The notes: generated by a model from the sequence alone, not told the origin. Positions 52,039 to 60,278 are shown, numbered from the stretch's first letter. The stretch: DNA of 64,000 nucleotides from Phycisphaerales bacterium (GCA_020247305.1 JADCJE010000063.1:1-64000); one strand, 5' to 3'. Program-made: numbers and translations.

Positions 52039-54715
52039 GTCGGGATGTCCTGGCGGGGCGCGCGCCCAGGTAGACGTAGCGGCGCGACGCGCCGCCGTTG
52101 ATGCGGTAGCCGGAGCGCGCGTAGCCGGGGACGAGGACGAAGCTGCCGCCGCGGTAGCAGCGGTACAGCGGGCCCGAGTCCGGATCTGGCCTGCGACCAT
52201 CGCCCGCACGCTCGCTGCCGTAGTCGCCGTACTCGTCGTAGCACCACTCCCGCACGTTGCCGCCCATGTCGAACAGGCCGAACGGGTTCGGCTGCTTGCT
52301 GCCGACCGGCAGCAGCTTCGCGTCGTCAGCGCCGGTGTTCTCGGCCGCCAGCAGCGCCTCCTCGTCGTCGCCCGTCCACCACTTGGTCGTCGTGCCCGCG
52401 CGGATCGCGTACTCCCACTGCAACTCGCTCGGCAGCACGAGACCAACCTGCACCAACGTGTCGCGGCACTGGTACCAGTTCACCGTCTCGACCGGCAGCG
52501 ACAGGTCGTTGCGGTCCTTGGAGTCGCTCGGATTGGCGCCCGTCCACCGCTGCCACTGGCCCTGCGTCAGTTCGTGCTTGGCGAGGAAGAACGGGTCCAG
52601 CCGCACGGCGAGGCGGACGCTGGTCTTCTGCTCGTTGTCTTCATCGATGGTCCCCGCCGGCAGCGTGCCGCCGGGCAACAGCACCCAGACGATCCCGCTG
52701 GCCCCCGTCATCGCGATCCGACCGTCCGCGCCATGCGCCGGGATCGGCAGCTTGGCCAATGCCGCCGGATCGCTCGCGCCGTCCCACGCACTGCGCAGGT
52801 CGTAGAACTCCCACAGCCCGCTCTGCGGGTTCGCGCCGATCGGCACCATGCCCAAGACATCGCGGTCGCGCAGCGGGATCTCCTGGCCCGCGTACTTCGG
52901 ACTCGCCGCCACCGCCGCCCGCGCCTCTGCCCACGTCACCCTCGCGTTGGGATGCGCCATCGTCAGCGACTCGACCGCCGTCGCCCAGCGCTGTCGTTGC
53001 TGCATCGCTGGCACCATCTCCGCCAGCTGCGGCAGCTTGCCCAGCAGATCGCCGAGCGACTGCGCCAGGAACTGTGCCGCCGCCTGCGCGCCGGCGCCCG
53101 AGGCCGCGGGTGCGGGGTTGGCGGCGGCCGCTGCCGCTTCCGGGTCGGCCGGTGTAGGCGTCGGTGTTGGCTGTCCGGCCGTCACTCCGCCCGCGCTCTG
53201 GCGCACGGCCGCGACCACCGCCGCCAGCTCTTCCTGCCGGCCCAGCAACCGCTGCGCCCGCTGCAGCCAATCCGTGATCGCCGGCAGCTGGTCGGGATAC
53301 GCCGAACCCAGCTCCGGCGATTCCTTCATCAACCGATCGTAGTCGACCACCAACGCCAACTGATCGAACTCCGCCACCTTCGCCGCGAGTTCCTTCGCCT
53401 TCGCGTCCGCCGAACGCTGTGCTGCCGTCGCTGCCGATGCACTGCGCTCGGCACGCTGCGCCAAACCCACCGCCACCGCGATGCCCGCGACCAGCAGCAA
53501 CATCGTCGCCGCGAGGCTCGCCGCCAGCGGCCGGTTGCGCTTGACCCACAGCTTCGTCTCCTGCCACGCGCCCGTCCGGTACGCCGCGACCACGCGCTGC
53601 GCCAAGAACGCCCGCACGTCCGCCGCCAGCGCCGCCGTGCTTGCGTAGCGCTCGCTCCGCTCGCGCGCCATCGCCTTGTCGATCACCGCGCAGAGCTCCG
53701 CCGGCACGTTGCTCTGCAGCTTCGTGATCGGCGTCGGCGGGCCTTCGGCCACCTCGCGCAGGATCCGGTACGGCGGCAGCCGCAGCCCGCGCGGCGCATA
53801 CGGCGCCGAGCCGGTCACCAGCTCGTACAGCATCGCGCCGATCGAATAGACGTCCGCCCGTGCATCCAGGTCCTCGCTGCGCGCCTGCTCCGGGCTCATG
53901 TAGCTCGGCGTGCCGAGCTGCTGGCCGTCCATCGACACCACGCTGTTCTCGGCGTCCGCCTCGGCGTCGCGCTTGCGCGCCGTCTCCAGCCGCGACACGC
54001 CGGTCGTGGCGTCCGGCCGGATGCGCAGGTCGTGCCGGTCGGGCTGGCCCAGCACCTTCGCCAAGCCCCAGTCCATCACGTACACCTCGCCAAAGCGCCC
54101 GACCATCACGTTGGCGGGCTTGAGGTCGCGGTGCAGCACGCCCTTGTCGTGCGCGTAGCTCATCGTGTCGCAGACCTTGAGGATCACCTCCAGCCCGCGC
54201 GTCAGGTCCCAGTCGTTGCGGCGGTGGAAGGCGTCGGCGAAGCGCTCGCTGGCGGTCTTGCCCTTCACCATGCGCATCGTGAAGTAGACCTTGCCGGACT
54301 GGTCGAGCCCAAGTTCGTGCACCGGCACGACGCCGGGGTGGTCGAGTTGGCTCGTCACCTGCGCTTCTTCGAGGAAGCGGCCGAGCAGCTGGTGGGTCAG
54401 CCGCTGCTCCTCCTCGTCGCGCGGCGTGCCGCGCTCCAGCAGCACCTTCATCGCAAGCCGCCGGTTGAGGAATCGGTCGTGGATCTCCAGCACGAGCCCC
54501 ATGCCGCCCCGGCCCAGTTCGCCATCCAGCGTGAAGCGCTGCTCGTCGAGCTTGGGCGCCTTGGCCAGCCTCGCCATCAGCTCGCCGGTCGCCGTCGACT
54601 GCACGCGCTCGCCGGCGGGCTCCGACCCGGGCTGCGAACCGGGTTGTGGCCCCGGCGGCGTGCCGTCCGGCGGGGGCGTTGGCGGCGTCGGGGGCGGGGT
54701 CGGCGGTTCCACCAT
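52034..54715 (-). CDS. DGR target: membrane Ser/Thr kinase with variable FGE-sulfatase/C-type-lectin-fold domain
   Basis: This 893-aa protein has a Pro-rich start (1-36), then a PknB-like kinase: GRGGMG (about 66), AMKVL Lys (about 87), HRDLKPANV (about 194-202), DWG in place of DFG (about 212) and an APE-like GTPSYMSPEQ. A single transmembrane helix follows (about 394-417), then a coiled coil and a Pro/Ala linker. An FGE-sulfatase domain (about 600-893) carries ELTQGQWQRWTG, LPSELQWEYAIRAGT and FDMGGNVREWCYDEYGDYG, then the RGGSF segment. The last 45 residues are the variable repeat. The ATG at 54715 has GAGGAG 8 nt upstream. It is likely a receptor kinase with a diversified ectodomain. Confidence 0.95.
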   Translation of the reverse strand: MVEPPTPPPTPPTPPPDGTPPGPQPGSQPGSEPAGERVQSTATGELMARLAKAPKLDEQRFTLDGELGRGGMGLVLEIHDRFLNRRLAMKVLLERGTPRDEEEQRLTHQLLGRFLEEAQVTSQLDHPGVVPVHELGLDQSGKVYFTMRMVKGKTASERFADAFHRRNDWDLTRGLEVILKVCDTMSYAHDKGVLHRDLKPANVMVGRFGEVYVMDWGLAKVLGQPDRHDLRIRPDATTGVSRLETARKRDAEADAENSVVSMDGQQLGTPSYMSPEQARSEDLDARADVYSIGAMLYELVTGSAPYAPRGLRLPPYRILREVAEGPPTPITKLQSNVPAELCAVIDKAMARERSERYASTAALAADVRAFLAQRVVAAYRTGAWQETKLWVKRNRPLAASLAATMLLLVAGIAVAVGLAQRAERSASAATAAQRSADAKAKELAAKVAEFDQLALVVDYDRLMKESPELGSAYPDQLPAITDWLQRAQRLLGRQEELAAVVAAVRQSAGGVTAGQPTPTPTPADPEAAAAAANPAPAASGAGAQAAAQFLAQSLGDLLGKLPQLAEMVPAMQQRQRWATAVESLTMAHPNARVTWAEARAAVAASPKYAGQEIPLRDRDVLGMVPIGANPQSGLWEFYDLRSAWDGASDPAALAKLPIPAHGADGRIAMTGASGIVWVLLPGGTLPAGTIDEDNEQKTSVRLAVRLDPFFLAKHELTQGQWQRWTGANPSDSKDRNDLSLPVETVNWYQCRDTLVQVGLVLPSELQWEYAIRAGTTTKWWTGDDEEALLAAENTGADDAKLLPVGSKQPNPFGLFDMGGNVREWCYDEYGDYGSERAGDGRRPDPDSGPLYRCYRGGSFVLVPGYARSGYRINGGASRRYVYLGARPARTSRR
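52043..52176 (-). repeat. DGR variable repeat (VR)
   Basis: This is the 3' end of the target gene, in the same reading frame as the TR. It encodes the C-terminal FGE segment from PLYRC to ARTS, where 18 residues differ from the TR-encoded version (for example Asn to Tyr six times, Asp to Gly three times and Asp to Val three times). The 3' part (52043-52070) is nearly invariant and contains the palindrome gggcgcgcgccc (52056-52067), a likely initiation-of-mutagenic-homing (IMH) region. Confidence 0.97.
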
Positions 54716-54837
54716 GGCGAGGCTCCTCGCCCGCCAGCGTCGCCCATCCCGCCGCACCGGGCAAGCGTCGGCGGCGGCCAACAGCAACTTGTCGGGCCGC
54801 CAGCGCGCCTTCGGTTTCTATCTCATCTGGTTCTGGC

Positions 54838-54909
54838 CTCTGTGTTCTCTGTGTCCTCGGTGGTTCCTTCTGCTGCCGAAGAACCACAGAGGACACAGAG
54901 AACACAGAG
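54838..54909. repeat. Long inverted repeat, 29-bp arms
   Basis: Arms 54838-54866 and 54881-54909 pair at 28 of 29 positions around a 14-nt loop. The right arm contains ggacacagagaacacagag. The composition differs from its GC-rich surroundings. It lies between the DGR target gene and the DUF5615 gene, with both genes on the minus strand. It may be a small palindromic mobile or REP-like element, or a strong terminator. Confidence 0.85.
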
Positions 54910-54947
54910 AAGAACCCGGCCGGCCAACCGCGTCCCTCCAGTTCGCT

Positions 54948-55286
54948 TCAACGATTGGCGAGCACCAGCAGCGCCTTCGCCGGATCGGCGACAAACTCGA
55001 TCAACACGGGCCCGCTGGTTTGCAACAACGCGGCGACCGCCGCCGTCGACGAGTTGCCGAGCCGAAGCCAGACAACCTTGGGCGGTGCTCCATGCAGGGC
55101 GCTGAGTTCCTGGAAGTCCTTGTCTTGCGTTACCAGAACGAAGTTGCCAGCCGCCGCCAGACGAAACAGATCGACGTCCAGAGGGCTTCCCCGACCGCTG
55201 GCTAGCACGTGCTCTGAGCCGGGGTAATCGTCGTGCAGCAACTGCACCAGCCGCCGCGACAGATTCTCATCGAAGAGGAGCTTCAC
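54948..55286 (-). CDS. DUF5615 PIN-like toxin
   Basis: This 112-aa protein begins VKLLFDENLSRRLVQLL, followed by SGRGSPLDVDLFRLA and VLVTQDKDFQEL, the acidic residues expected of the PIN-like Mut7-C/DUF5615 fold. Such proteins are predicted RNases paired with DUF433 antitoxins. The GTG start overlaps the antitoxin stop (GTGA at 55283-55286). The longer open frame starting at 55460 would run through the antitoxin gene and is rejected. Confidence 0.85.
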   Translation of the reverse strand: MKLLFDENLSRRLVQLLHDDYPGSEHVLASGRGSPLDVDLFRLAAAGNFVLVTQDKDFQELSALHGAPPKVVWLRLGNSSTAAVAALLQTSGPVLIEFVADPAKALLVLANR

Positions 55287-55513
55287 GCGGCTGGCGGCAC
55301 GATCATCGTGCCGCGCTCGCGGTCCGCGGCGAAGGCCAAGCACGCACGAATGTCTGCCAGCGTCAGTTCGGGATAGTCCGCCAGGACCTCGTCGAACGTC
55401 ATCCCCGAAGCCAGCCAGCCCAAGACGTCGCCAACCGTGATCCGCAGGTCGCGAACGCACGGTTGGCCGCTCCGCTTGCCCGGGGTGATGCGAATGCGGT
55501 CACGGTAGTCCAT
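55283..55513 (-). CDS. DUF433 antitoxin-like DNA-binding protein
   Basis: This 76-aa protein reads MDYRDRIRITPGKRSGQPCV, then DLRITVGDVLGWLASGMTFDEVLADYPELTLADIRACLAFA, the DUF433 helix-turn-helix pattern. It is the presumed antitoxin and autoregulator of the DUF5615 protein, with which it overlaps by 4 bp. Confidence 0.88.
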   Translation of the reverse strand: MDYRDRIRITPGKRSGQPCVRDLRITVGDVLGWLASGMTFDEVLADYPELTLADIRACLAFAADRERGTMIVPPAA

Positions 55514-55601
55514 GGCCTGAGTCTACTCGCAGCCGCGGCTGGGTGCGTCGCCGGGGCACAGGAGATCGTTCCGGCGGCCCTCGTGCCGCCCGCCGCCGCG
55601 C

Positions 55602-57041
55602 CTACTTCGCGCCGTTCGCCTGCTGCAGCAGGCCCGGCTGCGCCATCAGCGCCTCGATCGCGTCCGGCGTCGACGGCACGCCCGCGCTCAGCACCTCGCA
55701 GCCGTCGGCCGTCACCAGGATGGTGTCCTCGATGCGGCAGCCCATGCCGACGTCGCGCAGGTACGCGCCCGGTTCGACGGTGATGACCATGCCCGGCTGC
55801 AGCACGTCGGGGTTGGGGTCGTGCACGGCGAGGCCGACGTGGTGGCACGGGCCGTGGTCGTTCTTGTAGCCGCGCTCGGTCAGCAGCCTGGCGCACAGCG
55901 CGCCGATCTTCGCCAGCGAGGCGCCGGGCTTGACCTCGCGGATCAGCGCCTGCTGCACGTCGTGCACGTCCTGCACGAGCTTGCGCTGTGCGGGCGAGAA
56001 CGTGCCCGACGCCGGGAACGTGCGCGTGACGTCGACGGCGTAGCCGTGCAGGGTCGGCGCGTAGTCCATGACGATCAGGTCGTCGTCGCGCAGCGTCCGC
56101 GTCAGCGCGTTGTAGTGCAGGATGCAGCCGTTGGGCCCGCCGCCGACGATCGCGCCGTAGGCGTCGGGGCCAGCGCCCTGCAGCGAGAACTGCAAGCGCG
56201 CGATCGCGGCGAGTGCGCTTTCGCCGACGCCCGGCGTGCACGAACGCATCGCTTCGGCGTGGCCGGCGGCGGTCAGCTCCGAGCAGCGCCGCAGGATGGC
56301 GACCTCCGCCGCCGACTTGTGCGCGCGCAGTCCGTGCACGATCGGCTCCAGGCCCTCGATGCGCAGGCCGTCGTGCGCCTTGCGCAGCGCCTGCACCAGC
56401 GACTCCTCGCGGCTGCGGCGGCCGTCGAAGCGATCCTGCTGCATCTCGCGCGCGCCATCGGCGGCCTTGCGCGGCGTGCTGCCGGTGCGCGCCGCCGGCT
56501 CGGTCAGCGTGAACAGCACGGGCCGCGCGCCCGCGGCGTCGGCGGCCAGCAGTTCGTCGAGCTGGCGGTGCAGGCTGCGCACGTTGCCGGCTGTGGCGAA
56601 GCCGGTGCGCGTCGCCGTCGCTTCGCCGGGCGCCAGGAAGTTGCCGTCCCAGGTGGCGGCGAAGCGCGAGAACGGCGGCACCAGCAGTTCGTCGCGCACC
56701 AGCGCACCGTCGGGGCCGACGACCAGCAGCACGGCGAGGTCGGGCTCGGGCACGCCGGCGAGGTAGAGGAAGTCCTGCAACTGCACGAACGCGCCCATGT
56801 CGGCCTGTTTGCCCGCGCCGCGCACGAGCACCACGGCGGTCTTGCCGTCGGCCTGCTTGGCGACGGCCTGCGCCACGGCTTCGCGGCGCGCGCGCAATTC
56901 GGTCGGCGCGATCGGCGCGATGGCGACCGCCGCGGCGGCAGGCGCGGCGGGTGCGGCGGGCGCGGCGGCGGCGGGGGCCTGCGCGAGGGCCGTGGTCGCG
57001 AGCAGGCACGGGAAGACCAGACGCATCAGGCCAATGGACAT
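55602..57041 (-). CDS. Secreted M24B Xaa-Pro aminopeptidase
   Basis: This 479-aa protein has a signal peptide (ALA|Q, about 20) and an Ala/Pro spacer. The N-terminal creatinase-like domain contains LYLAGVPEPDLAVLLVVGPDG. The catalytic pita-bread domain has both metal Asp residues in VMDYAPTLHGYAVDVTRTFP, the His in CHHVGLAVHD, and Glu in ITVEPGAY and RIEDTILVT. It is an exported metallo-aminopeptidase removing residues before proline. It is monocistronic and divergent from thpR. Confidence 0.92.
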   Translation of the reverse strand: MSIGLMRLVFPCLLATTALAQAPAAAAPAAPAAPAAAAVAIAPIAPTELRARREAVAQAVAKQADGKTAVVLVRGAGKQADMGAFVQLQDFLYLAGVPEPDLAVLLVVGPDGALVRDELLVPPFSRFAATWDGNFLAPGEATATRTGFATAGNVRSLHRQLDELLAADAAGARPVLFTLTEPAARTGSTPRKAADGAREMQQDRFDGRRSREESLVQALRKAHDGLRIEGLEPIVHGLRAHKSAAEVAILRRCSELTAAGHAEAMRSCTPGVGESALAAIARLQFSLQGAGPDAYGAIVGGGPNGCILHYNALTRTLRDDDLIVMDYAPTLHGYAVDVTRTFPASGTFSPAQRKLVQDVHDVQQALIREVKPGASLAKIGALCARLLTERGYKNDHGPCHHVGLAVHDPNPDVLQPGMVITVEPGAYLRDVGMGCRIEDTILVTADGCEVLSAGVPSTPDAIEALMAQPGLLQQANGAK

Positions 57042-57213
57042 GGCCGCGCACGATACCAGCCGCGCGCAGCCGCAGCGCCCGCCCGGCGCGCGTCGGCCGG
57101 CGGCGTCCGCGGTCCGCCCGCGGTTCGCCGCTGTGCGCGCGACGCGCAACTGACGGACGCTGCGACCCGCGACGAGCCCGGGAATGCGTCGGACGCCGGC
57201 GGTGCGCGTCCGC

Positions 57214-57219
57214 TAGCAT
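57214..57219 (+). promoter_or_regulatory. -10-like box, thpR
   Basis: TAGCAT ends 6 nt before the GTG at 57226, which suggests a leaderless transcript. Confidence 0.3.
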
Positions 57220-57225
57220 GCGCCG

Positions 57226-57789
57226 GTGCGCTGCTTCGTCGCCCTCGACCTGCCTGAACCCGTCCGCAACCATCTCGCCAAGGCGACCGAGCCCCTGCAC
57301 GCGCGTTTCGACGTGCGCTGGGTGCCGCCCGTGCAGATGCACCTGACGCTCGCCTTCGCCGGCGACGCCCCGGACGAACGCAGCAAGGAGTTCGCCGACC
57401 TCGTGCGCACGCTGCCGTTGCCGCCGATGCAGTTGTGCCTGAGCGGGCTCGATTGCTTTCCAGCGCGCGGCGAGCCGCGGGTCGTGTGGGCGGGCGTCGG
57501 CGGCGACGTCGAGGCGGTCATCGACCTGCACGACCAGCTGGTTGCGCGCGGCAAGCCGTTCGGCATCGAGCGCGAGGCGCGCGGCTTCGCGCCGCACATC
57601 ACGCTCGGCCGCGTGAAGGGGCGCTTTGGCGCCTACGCGCTCGGCGACGCGGTGGCGAAGGCCGGCGCCGGCCTCAACCCGAAGCCCTTTTCGCCGACCG
57701 GGCTGTGCCTCTACGCCAGCGAACTGCGCCCGACCGGGCCGTCGCACCGGGCGCTCGCCGGCCAGCCGTGCCCGGCGCCCACGGCGTGA
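57226..57789 (+). CDS. thpR: RNA 2',3'-cyclic phosphodiesterase (LigT/ThpR)
   Basis: This 187-aa protein has the two HxTx motifs of the 2H phosphoesterases, HLTLAF (about 46-51) and HITLGR (about 125-130). The N-terminal RCFVALDLPEPVRNHL is typical of ThpR. It opens 2',3'-cyclic phosphates on RNA ends. The GTG at 57226 is the first start compatible with the family. Confidence 0.95.
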   Translation: MRCFVALDLPEPVRNHLAKATEPLHARFDVRWVPPVQMHLTLAFAGDAPDERSKEFADLVRTLPLPPMQLCLSGLDCFPARGEPRVVWAGVGGDVEAVIDLHDQLVARGKPFGIEREARGFAPHITLGRVKGRFGAYALGDAVAKAGAGLNPKPFSPTGLCLYASELRPTGPSHRALAGQPCPAPTA

Positions 57790-57914
57790 CCGCGCTCCGC
57801 AGGCGGGGCCCGGCCCTTGCGCGGCTGCGCGCCGCGGCCGACCGTGTCGTCTTCTGTCGTCGTTCCACGGCGCGCGCCACGCGCTTGCCAATGCCTTGAC
57901 CAGGACCTGAACCG

Positions 57915-60278
57915 ATGCGATCCCATCGCCGGCATGCCGCCGCGCTCTGCGCGCTGCTCGCGCCGCTCGCCGCCCAGGAGCCCGCCGCCGATCCGTTCGG
58001 CCACAGCCGCCACGGCGGCGAGTTCAACGAAGGCCCGCGCCGCGCCGCGTACGCGATGCCGGGCATGAGCCCGCAGGTGCGCTTCCCGGTGCATGGACTG
58101 TCGCCCGCGGCGCAGGCGTTCTTCGACCAGGGCGTCAGCCAGCAGCACGGCTTCTGGTACTTCGAGGCCGAGCGCAGCTTCCGGCAGGTGGCGAAGCTCC
58201 AGCCCGAGTGCGCGATGGCGTACTGGGGCATGGCGATGGCCAACGTCGAGAACTGGCAGCGCGCCGCCGGCTTCGCCGCGCAGGCCGTGCAGCGCCAGCA
58301 GGGGCTGCCGGCGCGCGAGTCGCTGTGGATCGACGCGATCGCCGCGCTCTACCAGATCGACGACGCGCAGAAGGCCGACCTGCAGTCCAGCGACGCCGAG
58401 AAGGCCAAGAAGGCGAAGGAAGCCGTCGTCGCCAAGAAGGACCGCGACGAGAAGAAGCTGAACCGCGAGTTCCTGCGGCGCATCGAGGCGGTGGTGGCGG
58501 CCTGCCCCGACGATGTCGAGGCCAAGGCGTTCCTGGCGATCCAGAGCTGGCGCAACAGCGGGCATGGCATCGAGATCACCAGCCACGGCGCCGTCGACGC
58601 GCTGCTCGACCAGGTGTTCGCCGTGGCCCCGGCGCACCCGGCGCACCACTACCGCATCCACCTGTGGGACAGCGAGAAGGCCGAGCGCGCGCTGCGCTCG
58701 GCGGCGCAGAACGGCGACAGCGCGCCGGCGATCGCGCACCAGTGGCACATGAGCGGCCACATCTACGCGAAGCTCCATCGTCACCGCGAGGCCAGCTGGC
58801 AGCAGGACGCCAGCGGCCGCGCCGACCACGCGCACATGATGCGCGACCGCGTCATGCCGTTCCTGATCCACAACTACGGCCACAACCAGGAGTGGCTGGC
58901 GCGCAGCCTCGGCTACGTCGGCGACGGCGAGGCGGCGCTGGCGATCGCGAAGAACATGGCGGCGCTGCCGCGGCACCCCGCGCACAACAAGCTCGACGAC
59001 GGCGAGGACATCGCCGGCTACGCGCGCGCGCGGTTGGTGCAGGTGTGCGAGGACCTGGAACTCTGGGACGACGCGGTCGCCATCTGCCGCGACGGCTACC
59101 TGGAGGAGGACGGCACGGTGAAGGGCGAGGTCCAGCGCCTGGGGCTGCTCGGCCGCGCGCTGTTCCGGCTCGGCCGCGTCGATGAGGCCCAGCGCGTCGT
59201 CGCCGACGCCGACGCGCTGCTGCTCCGCGCGCGCGCCGAGCGGGCGGCGGCGATCGACAAGGCCGAGGACGAGGCCTTCGCCAAGAAGACCGACCGCGGC
59301 AAGACGGTCGAGGCCATCGCCGAGGCCGGCCGCGAGCCGACCAACTCGGTGCGCTCGGTGCTCGACCTGCGCCGCGAACTCGCCGGCGAAGCCAAGCTCG
59401 CGGCGGGCGACGCCAGCGGCGCGCTCGCCGAGTTCGAGGCGGTCGGCGACATGCCCAAGTGGCTGCTCGCCGACGCGCACGTCGCCGCCGGGCAGACCGA
59501 CAAGGCGGTCGAGATCCTCGCCAAGGAGGTCAAGGAACGGCCGCGGCGCTTGGCCACGACCGCGCGGCTGCTGCTGGCGCTGCGCGCGCAGACCAAGCCC
59601 GAGAACGATGCCCGCATCGCCGAGCTGACGGCCGAGCTCGCCGGCCCGCAGTACGCGATCGGGGCCGCCGGCCTCGCGGTCCGCGCCGGGCTCGCGCCGG
59701 CCGACGGGCGCGGCGCGCGGGCGCTGGGGGAGGGCTTCGCGGCGGCGCGCGGCGAGGACTTCGGCGCGCGCCGGCCGCTCGCCGACCTCGGCCCGTCGAC
59801 GTGGAGCCCGGTGCCGAACCCCGGCTTCGACCTCGTCGCCGCCGACGGCAGCCGGCGCACGCTCGCGGTCGGCGGCGGCCGACCGACGCTGGTCGTCTTC
59901 TACCTGGGCTTCGGCTGCCTGCACTGCGTCGAGCAGCTGAAGGCGCTGGCGCCCAAGGCCGGCGACTTCGCCGCCGCCGGCGTCGACGTGGTCGCGATCG
60001 GCAACGAACCGCTCGCCAAGCTGCAGGAGCACGTCGAAGCCCTCGGCGACCAGCCGCTGCCGTTCCCGCTGCTCGCCGATGCGGAGCTGGCGGCGTTCAA
60101 GGCCTGGCACTGCCACGACGACTTCGAGGACATGCCGCTGCACGGCACGTTCCTCGTCGACGGCGACGGCAAGGTGCGCTGGCAGGACGTGTCGTTCGAG
60201 CCGTTCACGCGCATCGACTGGCTGCTCGCCGAGTCGCCCCGGTTGCTGGCGTTGCCGGCGCAGTCGGCGGCGCGCTGA
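57915..60278 (+). CDS. Secreted TPR protein with C-terminal thioredoxin-like (AhpC/TSA) domain
   Basis: This 787-aa protein has a signal peptide (LAA|Q, about 21). A long helical TPR-like region (about 60-600) includes MAYWGMAMANVENW, HQWHMSGHIYAKLHRHREASW and LGRALFRLGRVDEAQRVV. A redoxin domain (about 635-770) has the CxxC-like GFGCLHCVEQL (Cys about 672 and 675) and LLADAELAAFKAW. Many His and Trp residues in the TPR part suggest binding of a cofactor or partner. It could be a periplasmic thiol-disulfide protein. Confidence 0.85.
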   Translation: MRSHRRHAAALCALLAPLAAQEPAADPFGHSRHGGEFNEGPRRAAYAMPGMSPQVRFPVHGLSPAAQAFFDQGVSQQHGFWYFEAERSFRQVAKLQPECAMAYWGMAMANVENWQRAAGFAAQAVQRQQGLPARESLWIDAIAALYQIDDAQKADLQSSDAEKAKKAKEAVVAKKDRDEKKLNREFLRRIEAVVAACPDDVEAKAFLAIQSWRNSGHGIEITSHGAVDALLDQVFAVAPAHPAHHYRIHLWDSEKAERALRSAAQNGDSAPAIAHQWHMSGHIYAKLHRHREASWQQDASGRADHAHMMRDRVMPFLIHNYGHNQEWLARSLGYVGDGEAALAIAKNMAALPRHPAHNKLDDGEDIAGYARARLVQVCEDLELWDDAVAICRDGYLEEDGTVKGEVQRLGLLGRALFRLGRVDEAQRVVADADALLLRARAERAAAIDKAEDEAFAKKTDRGKTVEAIAEAGREPTNSVRSVLDLRRELAGEAKLAAGDASGALAEFEAVGDMPKWLLADAHVAAGQTDKAVEILAKEVKERPRRLATTARLLLALRAQTKPENDARIAELTAELAGPQYAIGAAGLAVRAGLAPADGRGARALGEGFAAARGEDFGARRPLADLGPSTWSPVPNPGFDLVAADGSRRTLAVGGGRPTLVVFYLGFGCLHCVEQLKALAPKAGDFAAAGVDVVAIGNEPLAKLQEHVEALGDQPLPFPLLADAELAAFKAWHCHDDFEDMPLHGTFLVDGDGKVRWQDVSFEPFTRIDWLLAESPRLLALPAQSAAR

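Noticed and set aside
52056-52067. Intrinsic terminator made by the gggcgcgcgccc palindrome
   Set aside because: It is inside the coding sequence and has no T tract; it is present equally in TR and VR, so it fits the constant homing region better.
48689-55513. Prophage or insertion sequence carrying the DGR
   Set aside because: No integrase, transposase, capsid or tail genes, and no visible att or target-site duplications; only the 54838-54909 inverted repeat.
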